DNA from: AM-1111 sp046302135
GTDB taxonomy: Bacteria; Bacteroidota; Bacteroidia; B-17B0; Aurantibacillaceae
DNA length: 25,369 nucleotides
Reading direction: 5' to 3'
NCBI GenBank assembly: GCA_046302135.1
Contig: JBKCIQ010000118.1
Location: 1 to 25,369 of the forward strand
Shown here: piece after piece, positions 1 to 8,059 of the stretch
Numbering within the stretch: position 1 is the stretch's first letter
Layout: each line of letters starts with the position of its first letter
The notes under the pieces: model-generated
The model's input: the letters and a program-made list of their open reading frames with translations, nothing else
What the model was told of the DNA's origin: nothing
The model's database searches: none
Program-made: the position numbers and the translations under genes

Positions 1-1
1 T

Positions 2-2530
2 GAGCCAAGAGAATACACCATTCAGGAAGTTAAGATTACAGGAAGAGAATTCACTGATGCAGGAGCAATACGACAACTTTGCGGACTGTATCCGGATGAT
101 AAAATCACCATACCCGGAGAAAAAATTGCAGAGGGAATAAAGTCACTATGGAGAGGTAATCTTTTTGATTATGTTGAGATTATTGCTAACAAGGTTGTTG
201 GTGATAAAGTTTGGCTTGAGGTTAAAATTGTAGAAAAACCAAGACTGTACCAGGTAAAATTACCGGGATTGCGCAAGAGCGAAAAAGAAGACCTGAATGA
301 GAAAATACGTTTTCAACCTGAACAATTTCTTACTGACTTCCGAATTGGAAATGCAGAAAATATCATCAAGGAATTTTACAGGGAGAAGTCTTTCTTGAAT
401 GTCGAAGTAGATTCTAAAATTGTTCCTTTAACAGGCGAAGATACACTTCGTTGCAGAAACTGGAGACAACACAGAAACCTTTTGATTGAAATCAATAAGG
501 GTAAAAAAACCCGTGTACAGGATATAATTTTTGTTGGCAATGAAAATATTGGTAAAAAACCTGAAAAAAAATCAAAGCCGGAAGACATCAAAAAAAGAGG
601 TGACAGAAAACTTTGGAGAAGCATGAAGGAGACCAAAAGAAAACGCTGGTGGAATCCTTTTAAAAACGGAAAATTCCTTGAAGAAAACCTGGAAAAGGAC
701 AAGGAAAATATTGTTGCTAAATATAACGCACTAGGTTACAGAGATGCCAAGGTGGTAAAAGACAGTGTTTGGAGAATAAGTGACAAACGTGTCTCAATAA
801 AAATATGGATTGATGAGGGAAGAAAATACTATTTCAATAAAATTTCATGGGTAGGTAACACCGTTTATAGAACAGGGCAGCTTGATACTTTACTTGCCAT
901 CAGAAAAGGTGATATATACGATCAGGCGGTGCTTGAACAAAAACTTTACATGAATCCAACAGGGAGTGATGTTTCTAGTTTATACATGGACAATGGTTAT
1001 TTGTTTTTTCAGGTACAACCATCAGAGGTTCAAATCGAAGAAGATTCCCTTATTGACCTTGAAATGCGAATTTATGAAGGGAAACCCGCAATAATCAACC
1101 GTGTTACTGTAAAGGGCAATACAAAAACAAATGACAGAGTAATAATGAGGGAGATTTGGACAAGGCCGGGACAATTGTTCAGAAGAAGTGACATCATGAG
1201 AACCCAAAGGGAATTGGCGGCCCTTGGTTATTTTGACCCCGAAAAAATCAGCGTAAATCCAATTCCAAATCCGGCAGATGGTACCGTTGATATTGAATAT
1301 ACAATAGAAGAAAAACCATCAGACCAAATTCAGCTCTCAGGAGGATGGGGAGGTGGACGCGTCATTGGCACACTTGGTGTTACCTTCAATAATTTTTCTA
1401 CACGTAATTTTTTTAAAAGAGGTGCTTGGCAACCATTACCCTCCGGGGATGGACAAAGACTGAGTATACAGGCACAGAGTACAGGTGCTTTCTTTCAAAG
1501 CTATAATTTCTCTTTCACAGAACCATGGTTAGGCGGTAAACGACCAAACTCCTTAACATTTACCGTATTTCACACCGTTTCGTCTAACGGACAGCCCAAG
1601 ACCATAAAGAATAGCGCTGGCGATAAAATAAAAAATCCTGCAAGATCAGATATCCAAATTACCGGTATAACTCTTGGTTTCTCATCAAGATTGAGAAAAC
1701 CCGATAGTTATTTTTCATTTTTCGGTGAGGTAAGTCAAAACATCTATAACGTAAATAATTACGGTACCTTTTTTGTTTTTTCTAATGGTAACGCAAATGA
1801 TTTCAATATTCGCCTTAGCCTGAACAGAGACAGCAGAGACGGATATATTTGGTATAAAGGTGGCTCATTTTTTAATATTTCGGGGCAATGGACTCCTCCC
1901 TACTCCTTATGGAACGGCAGAGATTACAGAAACCTTGAAATTGAACAGCGCTTCAAATGGATAGAGTATCAGAAATATAAATTTGCTGCTGAATGGTATA
2001 TTCCATTAACATCTATCAAAGCAAAGGAAGGAAAAGAAGCACACAACCTAATGCTAAGGTTGAGGACAGGTTTTGGATTCCTTGCGTATTATAACAAGCT
2101 TGTTGGTACCGCTCCTTTTGAAAGATTTTACCTTGGTGGAAGCGGTCTCTCAGGATTCAACACCTTCTTTGCTCGTGAAATTATTGCCCTCAGAGGATAT
2201 CAGGATAATTCGCTTTCCTCAAAACAAGGTGACGCATTTATTGCAAAATATACGGCTGAATTACGATATCCCATTTCACTTAATCCGCAAGCTACAGTTT
2301 GGGCACAAGGTTTTCTTGAGGCAGGAAACAGCTGGCAGACAATCCGTGAGTTTAACCCCTTTAGCCTGTACAGAAGTGGTGGAGTTGGTGTTAGAATTTT
2401 TCTTCCGATGTTTGGACTGCTTGGTCTTGATTATGGCTGGCGCTTTGATACAGTAAATAAACCGGGAACCCCTGTTATGCCTAAGGGTCAACTTCATTTT
2501 ACTATAGGAGCACAGCTTGGAGACCTTTAA
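2..2530 (+). CDS. bamA: Outer membrane protein assembly factor BamA (5' partial)
   Basis: BamA is the Omp85 component that folds and inserts beta-barrel proteins in the outer membrane. The reading frame is open to the left edge, so the start and signal peptide lie outside; 842 residues are visible. Five POTRA-like repeats can be followed: visible residues about 1-80, 90-165, 170-272, 276-360 and 362-439. The third carries a very basic insertion (Lys/Arg-rich, about residues 185-225), a feature I associate with Bacteroidota BamA. The barrel begins near residue 441 with GGWGGG, contains the FTEPWLGG strand motif and the loop-6 motif as LRGY, and ends with a beta-signal-like strand (QLHFTIGAQLGDL). 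A TTG at 269 is inside POTRA sequence and is not the start. It lies 17 bases before the first skp-like gene, so both are probably one operon. Family call is firm. Confidence 0.96.
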   Translation, partial: EPREYTIQEVKITGREFTDAGAIRQLCGLYPDDKITIPGEKIAEGIKSLWRGNLFDYVEIIANKVVGDKVWLEVKIVEKPRLYQVKLPGLRKSEKEDLNEKIRFQPEQFLTDFRIGNAENIIKEFYREKSFLNVEVDSKIVPLTGEDTLRCRNWRQHRNLLIEINKGKKTRVQDIIFVGNENIGKKPEKKSKPEDIKKRGDRKLWRSMKETKRKRWWNPFKNGKFLEENLEKDKENIVAKYNALGYRDAKVVKDSVWRISDKRVSIKIWIDEGRKYYFNKISWVGNTVYRTGQLDTLLAIRKGDIYDQAVLEQKLYMNPTGSDVSSLYMDNGYLFFQVQPSEVQIEEDSLIDLEMRIYEGKPAIINRVTVKGNTKTNDRVIMREIWTRPGQLFRRSDIMRTQRELAALGYFDPEKISVNPIPNPADGTVDIEYTIEEKPSDQIQLSGGWGGGRVIGTLGVTFNNFSTRNFFKRGAWQPLPSGDGQRLSIQAQSTGAFFQSYNFSFTEPWLGGKRPNSLTFTVFHTVSSNGQPKTIKNSAGDKIKNPARSDIQITGITLGFSSRLRKPDSYFSFFGEVSQNIYNVNNYGTFFVFSNGNANDFNIRLSLNRDSRDGYIWYKGGSFFNISGQWTPPYSLWNGRDYRNLEIEQRFKWIEYQKYKFAAEWYIPLTSIKAKEGKEAHNLMLRLRTGFGFLAYYNKLVGTAPFERFYLGGSGLSGFNTFFAREIIALRGYQDNSLSSKQGDAFIAKYTAELRYPISLNPQATVWAQGFLEAGNSWQTIREFNPFSLYRSGGVGVRIFLPMFGLLGLDYGWRFDTVNKPGTPVMPKGQLHFTIGAQLGDL

Positions 2531-2547
2531 CAGAAAATACAATTGAT

Positions 2548-3063
2548 ATGAAACTAAAATTTATAATAATTATCAGTTTTATAAATGTTTGCCTTTTCGG
2601 TCAAAAGTTTGCATACGTAGATACTGATTATATTTTGAGTCAAGTACCTGAGTACCGTGCTGCTCAAACCGAGCTAGATAAGGTAAGTGCTGATTGGCAG
2701 AAAGAAATAGATGCAAAATATATGGAGTTGGATAAACTAAATAAAGCTTATCAGGCAGAAAAGATTTTTTTAACTGATGATATGATGAAAAAACGTGAAA
2801 CTGAAATTGCAGCCAGGGAAAAAGAGGTAAGAGAATTACAAACTCAAAAGTTTGGTGTGGAAGGTGAATTATTCAAGAAAAGAATGGAGCTGGTAAAACC
2901 AATTCAGGATAAAGTTTATAACGCGGTTAAAGCTGTTTCGGAAAGAGGAGGATTTGCAATTATGTTTGATAAAAGTAGCTCAATGACCATGCTTTTTACC
3001 AACCCAAGATTCGATAAAAGTGAAGACGTTCTGAACTATATGGGATACAATAAGAAAAAATAA
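2548..3063 (+). CDS. OmpH/Skp-family periplasmic chaperone (first copy)
   Basis: Skp/OmpH proteins are trimeric periplasmic chaperones that hold unfolded outer membrane proteins for BamA. This 171-residue product has a signal peptide (residues 1 to about 18), the family start KFAYVDTDYIL directly after it, a long charged helical arm (about 45-120, heptad-like Lys/Glu runs) and a C-terminal return to the body domain (about 125-160, with GGFAIMFDKSS). Length and architecture match the family. It begins 17 bases after bamA and is probably cotranscribed with it, which supports the role. The signal peptide plus Skp fold is seen in the sequence; the client set is inferred from the family. Confidence 0.9.
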   Translation: MKLKFIIIISFINVCLFGQKFAYVDTDYILSQVPEYRAAQTELDKVSADWQKEIDAKYMELDKLNKAYQAEKIFLTDDMMKKRETEIAAREKEVRELQTQKFGVEGELFKKRMELVKPIQDKVYNAVKAVSERGGFAIMFDKSSSMTMLFTNPRFDKSEDVLNYMGYNKKK

Positions 3064-3083
3064 GCATTTTTAACCGATGCTCT

Positions 3084-3091
3084 TACTTTTG
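3084..3091 (+). promoter_or_regulatory. Possible internal promoter for the second skp-like gene
   Basis: TACTTTTG matches the Bacteroidota -7 element TAnnTTTG and lies in the 89-base gap between the two skp-like genes, leaving a leader of about 55 bases. No convincing -33 TTG partner is visible, so this may be chance in AT-rich DNA. Confidence 0.35.
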
Positions 3092-3152
3092 ATCGAATAG
3101 TTTTTTGTAATTTGGCACGATTTTTAAAAGGAAATATTAACAACAAAAGATC

Positions 3153-3737
3153 ATGAAAAAATCAACACTTATCATTGGACTAATTTTATTAACAGGTTTT
3201 TTTGGTATGAAGGCTCAAAAACTTGGACATGTAAACCTGGATTCCCTTATTTCATTAATGCCAGAATTTAAATCTGCAAAAGAAAAAAGCGAGGCAAAGC
3301 TTAAATCACTTGAAAGCTTCTTAATGAATTTGAAATCAGAATACGATCAAAAACTTCAAAAAGCTCAGGCCGATTTCAATAATATGAGTGAAATTGAGAG
3401 AAAAAATATTGAAGAAGAGCTTGCAGGTATGCAACAAAGGATTCAATCAAGACAAACTGAGGCTCAAAATGAGTACCAAGTTTATAATAACAACATGCTT
3501 AAGCCAATTTATGACAAGGCTAGAAAAGCAATAGAAAAAGTTGCAAAAACCAACAATTATAAATTTATTTTCGATACAACGCCAGGTAACATTTTGTACA
3601 GCGAAGCTGCGGACGATGTTTTGATGTTAGTTAAAAAGGAATTGGACACCATGCCTCCGGTAAAGTTATCTGAAAGTGGAGGCTCAGACCCTGCGAAAGG
3701 TAATGGAGGCGCTAAGCCAAAAACCGGCGGAAAGTAG
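3153..3737 (+). CDS. OmpH/Skp-family periplasmic chaperone (second copy, Gly/Lys tail)
   Basis: A second Skp/OmpH-like protein of 194 residues, with signal peptide (about 1-22, ending MKAQ), the conserved opening KLGHVNLDSLI, a coiled-coil arm (about 45-125) and the closing beta/alpha part (NYKFIFDTTPGNILY). Unlike the first copy it ends in a low-complexity Gly/Pro/Lys tail from about residue 167 (ESGGSDPAKGNGG then KPKTGGK). Tandem skp genes after bamA are common in Bacteroidota; paralogy by duplication is inferred from shared architecture. The 89-base gap from the first copy is wide enough for its own promoter. The tail's role is unknown. Confidence 0.88.
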   Translation: MKKSTLIIGLILLTGFFGMKAQKLGHVNLDSLISLMPEFKSAKEKSEAKLKSLESFLMNLKSEYDQKLQKAQADFNNMSEIERKNIEEELAGMQQRIQSRQTEAQNEYQVYNNNMLKPIYDKARKAIEKVAKTNNYKFIFDTTPGNILYSEAADDVLMLVKKELDTMPPVKLSESGGSDPAKGNGGAKPKTGGK

Positions 3738-3848
3738 TTGGAATAATTCGCCTTACCTATTCAAATTTTTGGATTTTAAAATTATGTTGCTGTAACCGAT
3801 ACTTTATGGCAGTTTAATTTTTAACTGACCACTATTTGGTAAAATACA

Positions 3849-4721
3849 TTAATATCCGAATCGATTAAGTTTAGTATCGTTGTTTCTCCAGTCTTTATCA
3901 ACCTTAACAAACAACTCTAAATGTATTTTTTTTCCGAAGAATTTTTCAGCTTCTAACCTTGCTTCGGTACCGGTTTTCTTTATGGCAGCGCCTTTGTGCC
4001 CAATGATTATTCCCTTTTGCGTATCGCGTTCAACCAAAATTATCGCTTCAATTCGAATTATGCTTTCTTCCTCCTTGAATGAGTTGATGATTACTTCACA
4101 GGAGTAAGGAATTTCTTTTTTATAGTTGAGTAAAATTTTTTCTCTAATGATTTCTGATACAAAAAATCTTTCCGGCTTATCGGTTAGTTGATCCTTTTCA
4201 TAATATGCAGGGCCCTCAGGTAGAAGCTCCACTATTCTCGGAATTATTTTTTCTGTGTTTAATGCTTTTAATGCGGAAACAGGAAATATTTCAGCGTTTG
4301 GTAAATACGATTTCCAAAATTCAATCTTTGCATTTATTTTAACTTCATCTACCAAATCTATTTTATTCAAAACAAGAATAACAGGTACTTTTGCTCTTTG
4401 CATCTTATTCAGATATTTTTCTTCCGGTATGCCATCGTCAAACATATCGGTGATAAAGAGTATCACATCTGCATCCATAAAAGCTTCCTCCACAAAATGC
4501 ATCATTTTTTCATGTAACTTATAGGAAGGTTTAAGTATGCCGGGCGTGTCCGAAAAAATAATTTGGTATTCTTCAGTATTCAGAAACCCGAATATACGAT
4601 GTCTTGTGGTTTGAGCTTTTGAGGTAATGATGGATAGCCTTTCCCCCACCAACAAATTACACAAAGTAGATTTACCTACATTTGGAACCCCTAAAATATT
4701 TACAAATCCTGATTTGTGCAT
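3849..4721 (-). CDS. era: GTPase Era
   Basis: Era is an essential GTPase that binds the 3' end of 16S rRNA and assists 30S subunit maturation. The 290-residue product has the full G-domain set: P-loop GVPNVGKS at residues 11-18, TTRHRI switch I (39-44), DTPG (59-62), NKID (120-123) and SALKA (150-154). The C-terminal part has the KH domain with the GHKGAAIKKTG loop and ends with the Era-typical VKVDKDWRNN. Length is normal for the family. It is convergent with the skp genes and stands alone on its strand. A TATCTTTG -7 octamer lies about 40 bases upstream of the ATG. No oddities. Confidence 0.97.
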   Translation of the reverse strand: MHKSGFVNILGVPNVGKSTLCNLLVGERLSIITSKAQTTRHRIFGFLNTEEYQIIFSDTPGILKPSYKLHEKMMHFVEEAFMDADVILFITDMFDDGIPEEKYLNKMQRAKVPVILVLNKIDLVDEVKINAKIEFWKSYLPNAEIFPVSALKALNTEKIIPRIVELLPEGPAYYEKDQLTDKPERFFVSEIIREKILLNYKKEIPYSCEVIINSFKEEESIIRIEAIILVERDTQKGIIIGHKGAAIKKTGTEARLEAEKFFGKKIHLELFVKVDKDWRNNDTKLNRFGY

Positions 4722-4761
4722 TAACGAGAAAACAGATTACTTATATCCAACTTATAATTCC

Positions 4762-4769
4762 CAAAGATA
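4762..4769 (-). promoter_or_regulatory. -7 promoter element of era
   Basis: On the minus strand this reads TATCTTTG, a perfect TAnnTTTG match, about 40 bases before the era start codon. The same octamer occurs upstream of lysS, the ABC-F gene and the arginase-family gene in this window. No clear -33 TTG. Confidence 0.6.
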
Positions 4770-4885
4770 CGATTTAACTACCTTAGTTTTGGTTTATGAT
4801 AATTCTATTAGAGGACTAAAAATATTTCCAGTTGAATTATTTTTATTTTTCCGGTCAGCATATTTAAAATAAAATGAAAATTATT

Positions 4886-4893
4886 TAATTTTG
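4886..4893 (+). promoter_or_regulatory. -7 promoter element of the THX gene
   Basis: TAATTTTG, a perfect match to TAnnTTTG, with its G 14 bases before the ATG at 4908. This predicts a leader of only about 8-10 bases, without Shine-Dalgarno sequence. Confidence 0.55.
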
Positions 4894-4907
4894 AAAAAAA
4901 TTTAATT

Positions 4908-5009
4908 ATGGGAAAAGGAGATAAAAGAAGTAAAAGAGGCAAAATACACAACGGATCTTATGGTGTAAGACGCAGAAAAAAGGTTGCTAAAAAAACCACA
5001 AAAGCTTAA
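4908..5009 (+). CDS. 30S ribosomal protein THX
   Basis: A 33-residue, highly basic protein starting MGKGDKRSKRGKI, followed by the family signature NGSYGVRR and a Lys-rich tail (KKVAKKTTKA). These are hallmarks of bacterial THX (S31/bTHX), a short peptide known to sit in a cavity of the 30S head and stabilise rRNA. Of the 33 residues, 15 are Lys or Arg. It is too short for ordinary ORF cut-offs. The start is fixed by the conserved MGKGD opening and by the -7 octamer just upstream. It stands alone between era and the XRE regulator. Identity rests on motif recognition. Confidence 0.9.
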   Translation: MGKGDKRSKRGKIHNGSYGVRRRKKVAKKTTKA

Positions 5010-5040
5010 GTTGATCAAATAGTAAAAAATTAGGGTTCTT

Positions 5041-5069
5041 GGCTAAATGTTGTTAGGCCTCTTTTGTTT
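5041..5069 (+). terminator. Possible weak terminator after the THX gene
   Basis: GGCTAA (5041-5046) can pair with TTAGGCC (5053-5059) with one bulged base, followed by tcttttgtttt. The stem is short and the U-tract interrupted, so this is only a plausible intrinsic terminator 31 bases after the THX stop codon. Confidence 0.35.
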
Positions 5070-5198
5070 TGTGTAAGTTTTATTGTGCCTAAAAATTTAG
5101 TGCTTGAAATGAAAATCATGTCCTTATTACATTTGAAGGAAATTGGACTTATTAATTTAAATCACAATTAATGAAAACAATTAGCAAAATTAATAAGG

Positions 5199-5543
5199 CT
5201 AATTTTTTCTTCTCCTTTCTAACTGAACTTTCAAGTTACTGATTATCTCCCTTTGAGACCTTACTAGCTCCTCAAGAATTTCAACTTTCTCCTGCATTTG
5301 AAGCAAATCTTTTTTTAACCTGATATCCTTTTTACTAACGTAAAGTTCATCGTTCTCATTTAGTAAATCCTCGGCCTCAAGATTCAAAACTTTGCAGATT
5401 TTCTGAAGGGTGTAAGAATTAACTTTTCCAGTGCTTTCTATATGAGATATGAGCGGCCTCGTTTTATTGATTTTTTCCGCGAGCTCGCCTTGACTTAAGC
5501 CCATGTATGCGCGTGCAACTTTTATTCTTCGTCCTAAATCCAC
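5199..5543 (-). CDS. XRE-family helix-turn-helix regulator with C-terminal coiled coil
   Basis: A 114-residue protein (from GTG at 5543). The N-terminal 55 or so residues form an HTH_3/XRE domain (LGRRIKVARAYMGLSQGELAEKI, then PLISHIESTGK, then LQKICKVLN), known for sequence-specific operator binding. From about residue 62 it turns into a Lys/Glu/Leu-rich segment (LLQMQEKVEILEELV, then SNLKVQLERRRKN) that looks like a coiled coil for dimerisation. Start choice: TTG codons at 5561 and 5558 are in frame, but the 5561 TTG overlaps a GATATTTG (near -7 element), so the GTG at 5543 fits better; an in-frame TGA lies at 5565-5567. Phased TTTAC repeats just upstream suggest autoregulation (inference). 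Its target genes are unknown. Confidence 0.8.
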   Translation of the reverse strand: MDLGRRIKVARAYMGLSQGELAEKINKTRPLISHIESTGKVNSYTLQKICKVLNLEAEDLLNENDELYVSKKDIRLKKDLLQMQEKVEILEELVRSQREIISNLKVQLERRRKN

Positions 5544-5568
5544 CTTTATAATAATCAACAAATATCAA

Positions 5569-5613
5569 TTTACCCTAGTTTACTATTAGATAATCATGTT
5601 TACTATTGGTAAA
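5569..5613. promoter_or_regulatory. Phased TTTAC repeats, candidate XRE operator
   Basis: TTTAC occurs at 5569, 5579 and 5599, that is at exact multiples of 10 bases, and the last copy pairs with GTAAA at 5609-5613 to make a palindrome TTTAC-N5-GTAAA (5599-5613). The cluster sits just upstream of the XRE start. Helical phasing and one full palindrome are as expected for a dimeric HTH repressor or activator; binding by the neighbouring XRE protein is inferred. Confidence 0.45.
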
Positions 5614-5853
5614 TGGCCTAATTGTGTGAAAAATAATTGACTTTATATTTTGACAAAAAAAATGTAAATTTTAAGAATAAACCAAATCAACAAAATTAAT
5701 ATTCATCTTTCAAAAACTAAAATCAAAAATTAAGGTAATTGCTAATGTAGTTATGGTTGTTCTAAGCGGTTAAAAAGTTAAAAAATCGGGAAAACTTTAT
5801 GGGTAAAAAAGGGTTTTTAGCTAAAATCATCACTTTAGGCTATTTAAGTTTTC

Positions 5854-5861
5854 TATCTTTG
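5854..5861 (+). promoter_or_regulatory. -7 promoter element of lysS
   Basis: TATCTTTG followed by CGGCC, a perfect TAnnTTTG match with G 17 bases before the ATG. A TTTA at 5834-5837 is at a possible -33 position but is a poor match. Confidence 0.6.
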
Positions 5862-5878
5862 CGGCCTGAAAATTATTT

Positions 5879-7399
5879 ATGCATTTAAGCGAACAAGAGC
5901 TTTTGAGACGAGAAAAGCTTCGCGAAATTGAAAAAGCCGGAATCAACCCGTACCCTGCGGAAGAATTTGAAGTTAATGTTTCGGCTTCCGACATAAAAGC
6001 CAATTACGAAAGAGACAAGCTCAATTACAAAGACGTCAGCTTTGCAGGACGCATCATGGGTGTTCGTGATATGGGCAAGGCTGCCTTCGCGGAGTTGCAA
6101 GACTCAACAGGAAGAATTCAGATTTATGTGAAGCGCGATGAAATTTGTCCCAGCGAGGATAAAACCTTGTTCGATCAATTATGGAAGAAGTGGTTGGATA
6201 TCGGCGATATAATCGGGGTAACGGGATACGTTTTTACCACTAAGGTCGGAGAGATTTCCATTCATGTACAAGGGTTGAAGTTACTCAGCAAATCACTGAA
6301 GCCGTTGCCTATTGTAAAGACAGACGCTAGCGGCGAATCTTTCGATGAGGTTACCGATCCTGAATTTAGATACCGTCAGCGTTATGTTGATTTGATCATT
6401 AATCCCAAAGTGAAAAAAACCTTTGAACTTAGGACAAAAATGATCAACAGCATACGAAATTTTTTAAATGATCATGGCGCCTTAGAAGTAGATACTCCCG
6501 TGTTACAGGCAATACCAGGAGGTGCGGCGGCAAGACCGTTCATTACTCATCATAACGCTCTAGATATTCCGCTTTATTTACGAATTGCTAATGAACTTTA
6601 CCTAAAGAGGTTAATAGTTGGTGGTTTTGATTGGGTGTATGAGTTTAGCCGTAATTTCAGAAATGAAGGTATGGATAGAACACATAATCCGGAGTTCACC
6701 ATTCTAGAATTTTATGTGGCCTACAGAGATTATTTCTGGATGATGGACACTACAGAAAAAATGCTTGAGAAAACAGCAACAGAGCTTCACGGTACACCTG
6801 AGGTTGAAGTTGCAGGAAATAAAATTTCATTTGCCGCCCCTTTCCATAGAATTAGCATCTACGACGCCATAAAGGAGCATGCCGGGATTGATGTTTCCTC
6901 AATGAGTGAAGATGAGTTGAGGTCGGCCTGTAAAAAAATGGGAATCGCCATTGAAGATTCTATGGGTAAAGGTAAGTTAATAGATCAGATTTTTGGCAGT
7001 AAATGTGAAATGCATTTTGTTCAGCCAACTTTTATAACGGATTACCCTGTAGAAATGAGTCCGCTTACAAAGAAACACAGAACTAAACCCGGTTTAGTTG
7101 AGCGATTTGAATTAATTGTTAATGGAAAAGAAATTGCTAACGCGTATAGTGAGTTGAATGATCCGATTGATCAGCGCGCAAGATTTGAAGACCAGGTAAA
7201 GTTGATGGAGAGAGGAGATGACGAGGCAATGTTTATAGATCATGATTTTTTACGCGCATTGGAGTATGGCATGCCTCCAACAGCAGGCATCGGAATTGGA
7301 ATCGATAGACTGTGTATGATGCTAACGGGGGAGGTTTCTATTCAAGACGTGTTGTTTTTTCCTCAAATGCGGCCTGAGCAATCTGAAGCGAAATCCTAA
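5879..7399 (+). CDS. lysS: Lysyl-tRNA synthetase, class II
   Basis: LysRS charges tRNA-Lys with lysine using ATP, in the cytoplasm. The 506-residue product has the usual class II LysRS order: N-terminal helix with the PYP motif (residues 24-26), an OB-fold anticodon-binding domain (about 55-145, with FAGRIMG and GRIQIY), then the catalytic core with motif 1 (about 185-215), motif 2 (EFSRNFRNEGMDRTHNPEF) and motif 3 (GIGIGIDRLCMMLTG near the C-terminus). FRNEG and HNPEFT are the expected ATP/substrate residues. Length is standard. ATG at 5879 gives the expected N-terminus. The lipoprotein gene follows after 9 bases, so the two are probably cotranscribed. Confidence 0.98.
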   Translation: MHLSEQELLRREKLREIEKAGINPYPAEEFEVNVSASDIKANYERDKLNYKDVSFAGRIMGVRDMGKAAFAELQDSTGRIQIYVKRDEICPSEDKTLFDQLWKKWLDIGDIIGVTGYVFTTKVGEISIHVQGLKLLSKSLKPLPIVKTDASGESFDEVTDPEFRYRQRYVDLIINPKVKKTFELRTKMINSIRNFLNDHGALEVDTPVLQAIPGGAAARPFITHHNALDIPLYLRIANELYLKRLIVGGFDWVYEFSRNFRNEGMDRTHNPEFTILEFYVAYRDYFWMMDTTEKMLEKTATELHGTPEVEVAGNKISFAAPFHRISIYDAIKEHAGIDVSSMSEDELRSACKKMGIAIEDSMGKGKLIDQIFGSKCEMHFVQPTFITDYPVEMSPLTKKHRTKPGLVERFELIVNGKEIANAYSELNDPIDQRARFEDQVKLMERGDDEAMFIDHDFLRALEYGMPPTAGIGIGIDRLCMMLTGEVSIQDVLFFPQMRPEQSEAKS

Positions 7400-7408
7400 T
7401 TTTAAAAT

Positions 7409-7948
7409 ATGTCATCTTCATTAAAATTTAATTATTTTTTCTCAGGAGTTTTCCTTCTGTCAATTTTTCTATTGTCATGCGGCAGTGAAGTTGAAAAAAA
7501 ACCACGGGTATTTGTTGGCTATCCAGAGTGGATGGATACAACACTAAGATCATCAGAAAAAATTATTCGTTCTGTTGAACCGGGAATGAGCATTGAAGAG
7601 GTTACTTCCACAGAGCCATTGAAATCAGTTGAAGGAGACTCAATCTGTCAGTATTTTGAGCTAAAAGCCGACACCAGTCATTCTGTTACCTTCAGTTATC
7701 GTTTTGATAAAAGGAAATTATCCGAAATTGAAATGACTATTTTTACAGACAATGTTGAGTCTGCAAACGAAACATTTACTCATTTACTTAAATATTATGA
7801 GAGTAAATACTCGAAGCCAATTATTGAAAAAGGTATTCATGTTTTCTCAGCCAATACTTCCACGGGCAGTTTGGCAAAAATTTCTTTAGAAGACCGAAGT
7901 GAGTTACATAAAGGGGTAATTCATATCTTAGTCTATTACGAGGAATAA
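7409..7948 (+). CDS. Small lipoprotein of unknown function
   Basis: A 179-residue product with a lipoprotein signal peptide: a hydrophobic stretch at about residues 9-22 and a lipobox LLSC with the acylated Cys at residue 24, followed by GSE. The mature part contains a segment MSIEEVTSTEPLKSV that resembles the opening of small SmpA/BLIP-like or beta-lactamase-inhibitor-like folds, but I do not recognise the family with confidence. The predicted location is the periplasmic or outer face of a membrane. It starts 9 bases after lysS and is likely cotranscribed with it; no functional link to tRNA charging is evident. Followed by the sdhC promoter region. Confidence 0.75.
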   Translation: MSSSLKFNYFFSGVFLLSIFLLSCGSEVEKKPRVFVGYPEWMDTTLRSSEKIIRSVEPGMSIEEVTSTEPLKSVEGDSICQYFELKADTSHSVTFSYRFDKRKLSEIEMTIFTDNVESANETFTHLLKYYESKYSKPIIEKGIHVFSANTSTGSLAKISLEDRSELHKGVIHILVYYEE

Positions 7949-8008
7949 TTCCTTGTTTTTAGCCGATTATAACCGTTTTTCTCCGTGTAAAAACTATTCA
8001 GTTTTTTC

Positions 8009-8039
8009 TTGTTAATCATCTTTTCGAGTCCTACATTTG
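8009..8039 (+). promoter_or_regulatory. sdhCAB promoter (-33 TTG and -7 TACATTTG)
   Basis: TTG at 8009-8011 and TACATTTG at 8032-8039 are separated by 20 bases, the best -33/-7 pair in the window. The predicted start of transcription is near 8045, leaving a leader of about 15 bases to the ATG at 8060. The promoter overlaps an upstream in-frame TTG codon, which rules that codon out as start. Confidence 0.65.
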
Positions 8040-8059
8040 TTAAGGTTAAAAATTTAATT

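Larger units (their letters stand above)
5544..5878. other. Intergenic region between the XRE regulator and lysS
   Basis: A divergent, very AT-rich gap of 335 bases. It holds a GATATTTG (minus strand, 5559-5566, one mismatch to the -7 consensus) for the XRE gene, the TTTAC repeat cluster at 5569-5613 and the lysS -7 element at 5854-5861. The middle, about 5620-5830, shows poly-A and poly-T runs and nothing I can call a gene or RNA. Confidence 0.6.

Noticed and set aside
269..271. TTG as start codon of the BamA-like gene
   Set aside because: The frame is open to the left edge and upstream codons encode a clear POTRA domain (VKITGRE), so the gene simply runs off the window.
2073..2456. A 127-codon plus-strand frame inside bamA
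   Set aside because: Out-of-frame overlap with the BamA barrel; the real frame carries the family motifs.
3807..3831. Imperfect hairpin TGGCAGTT/AACTGACCA between the second skp-like gene and era
   Set aside because: Stem is short and no T-run follows on either strand, so a terminator call is not justified.
5181..5202. TTAGC/GCTAA hairpin over the XRE stop codon
   Set aside because: Only five base pairs with an 12-base loop and an interrupted U-tract; too weak.
5885..6100. Open frame on the minus strand inside lysS
   Set aside because: It is an antisense shadow of a well-supported class II LysRS; its translation shows no motif or signal.
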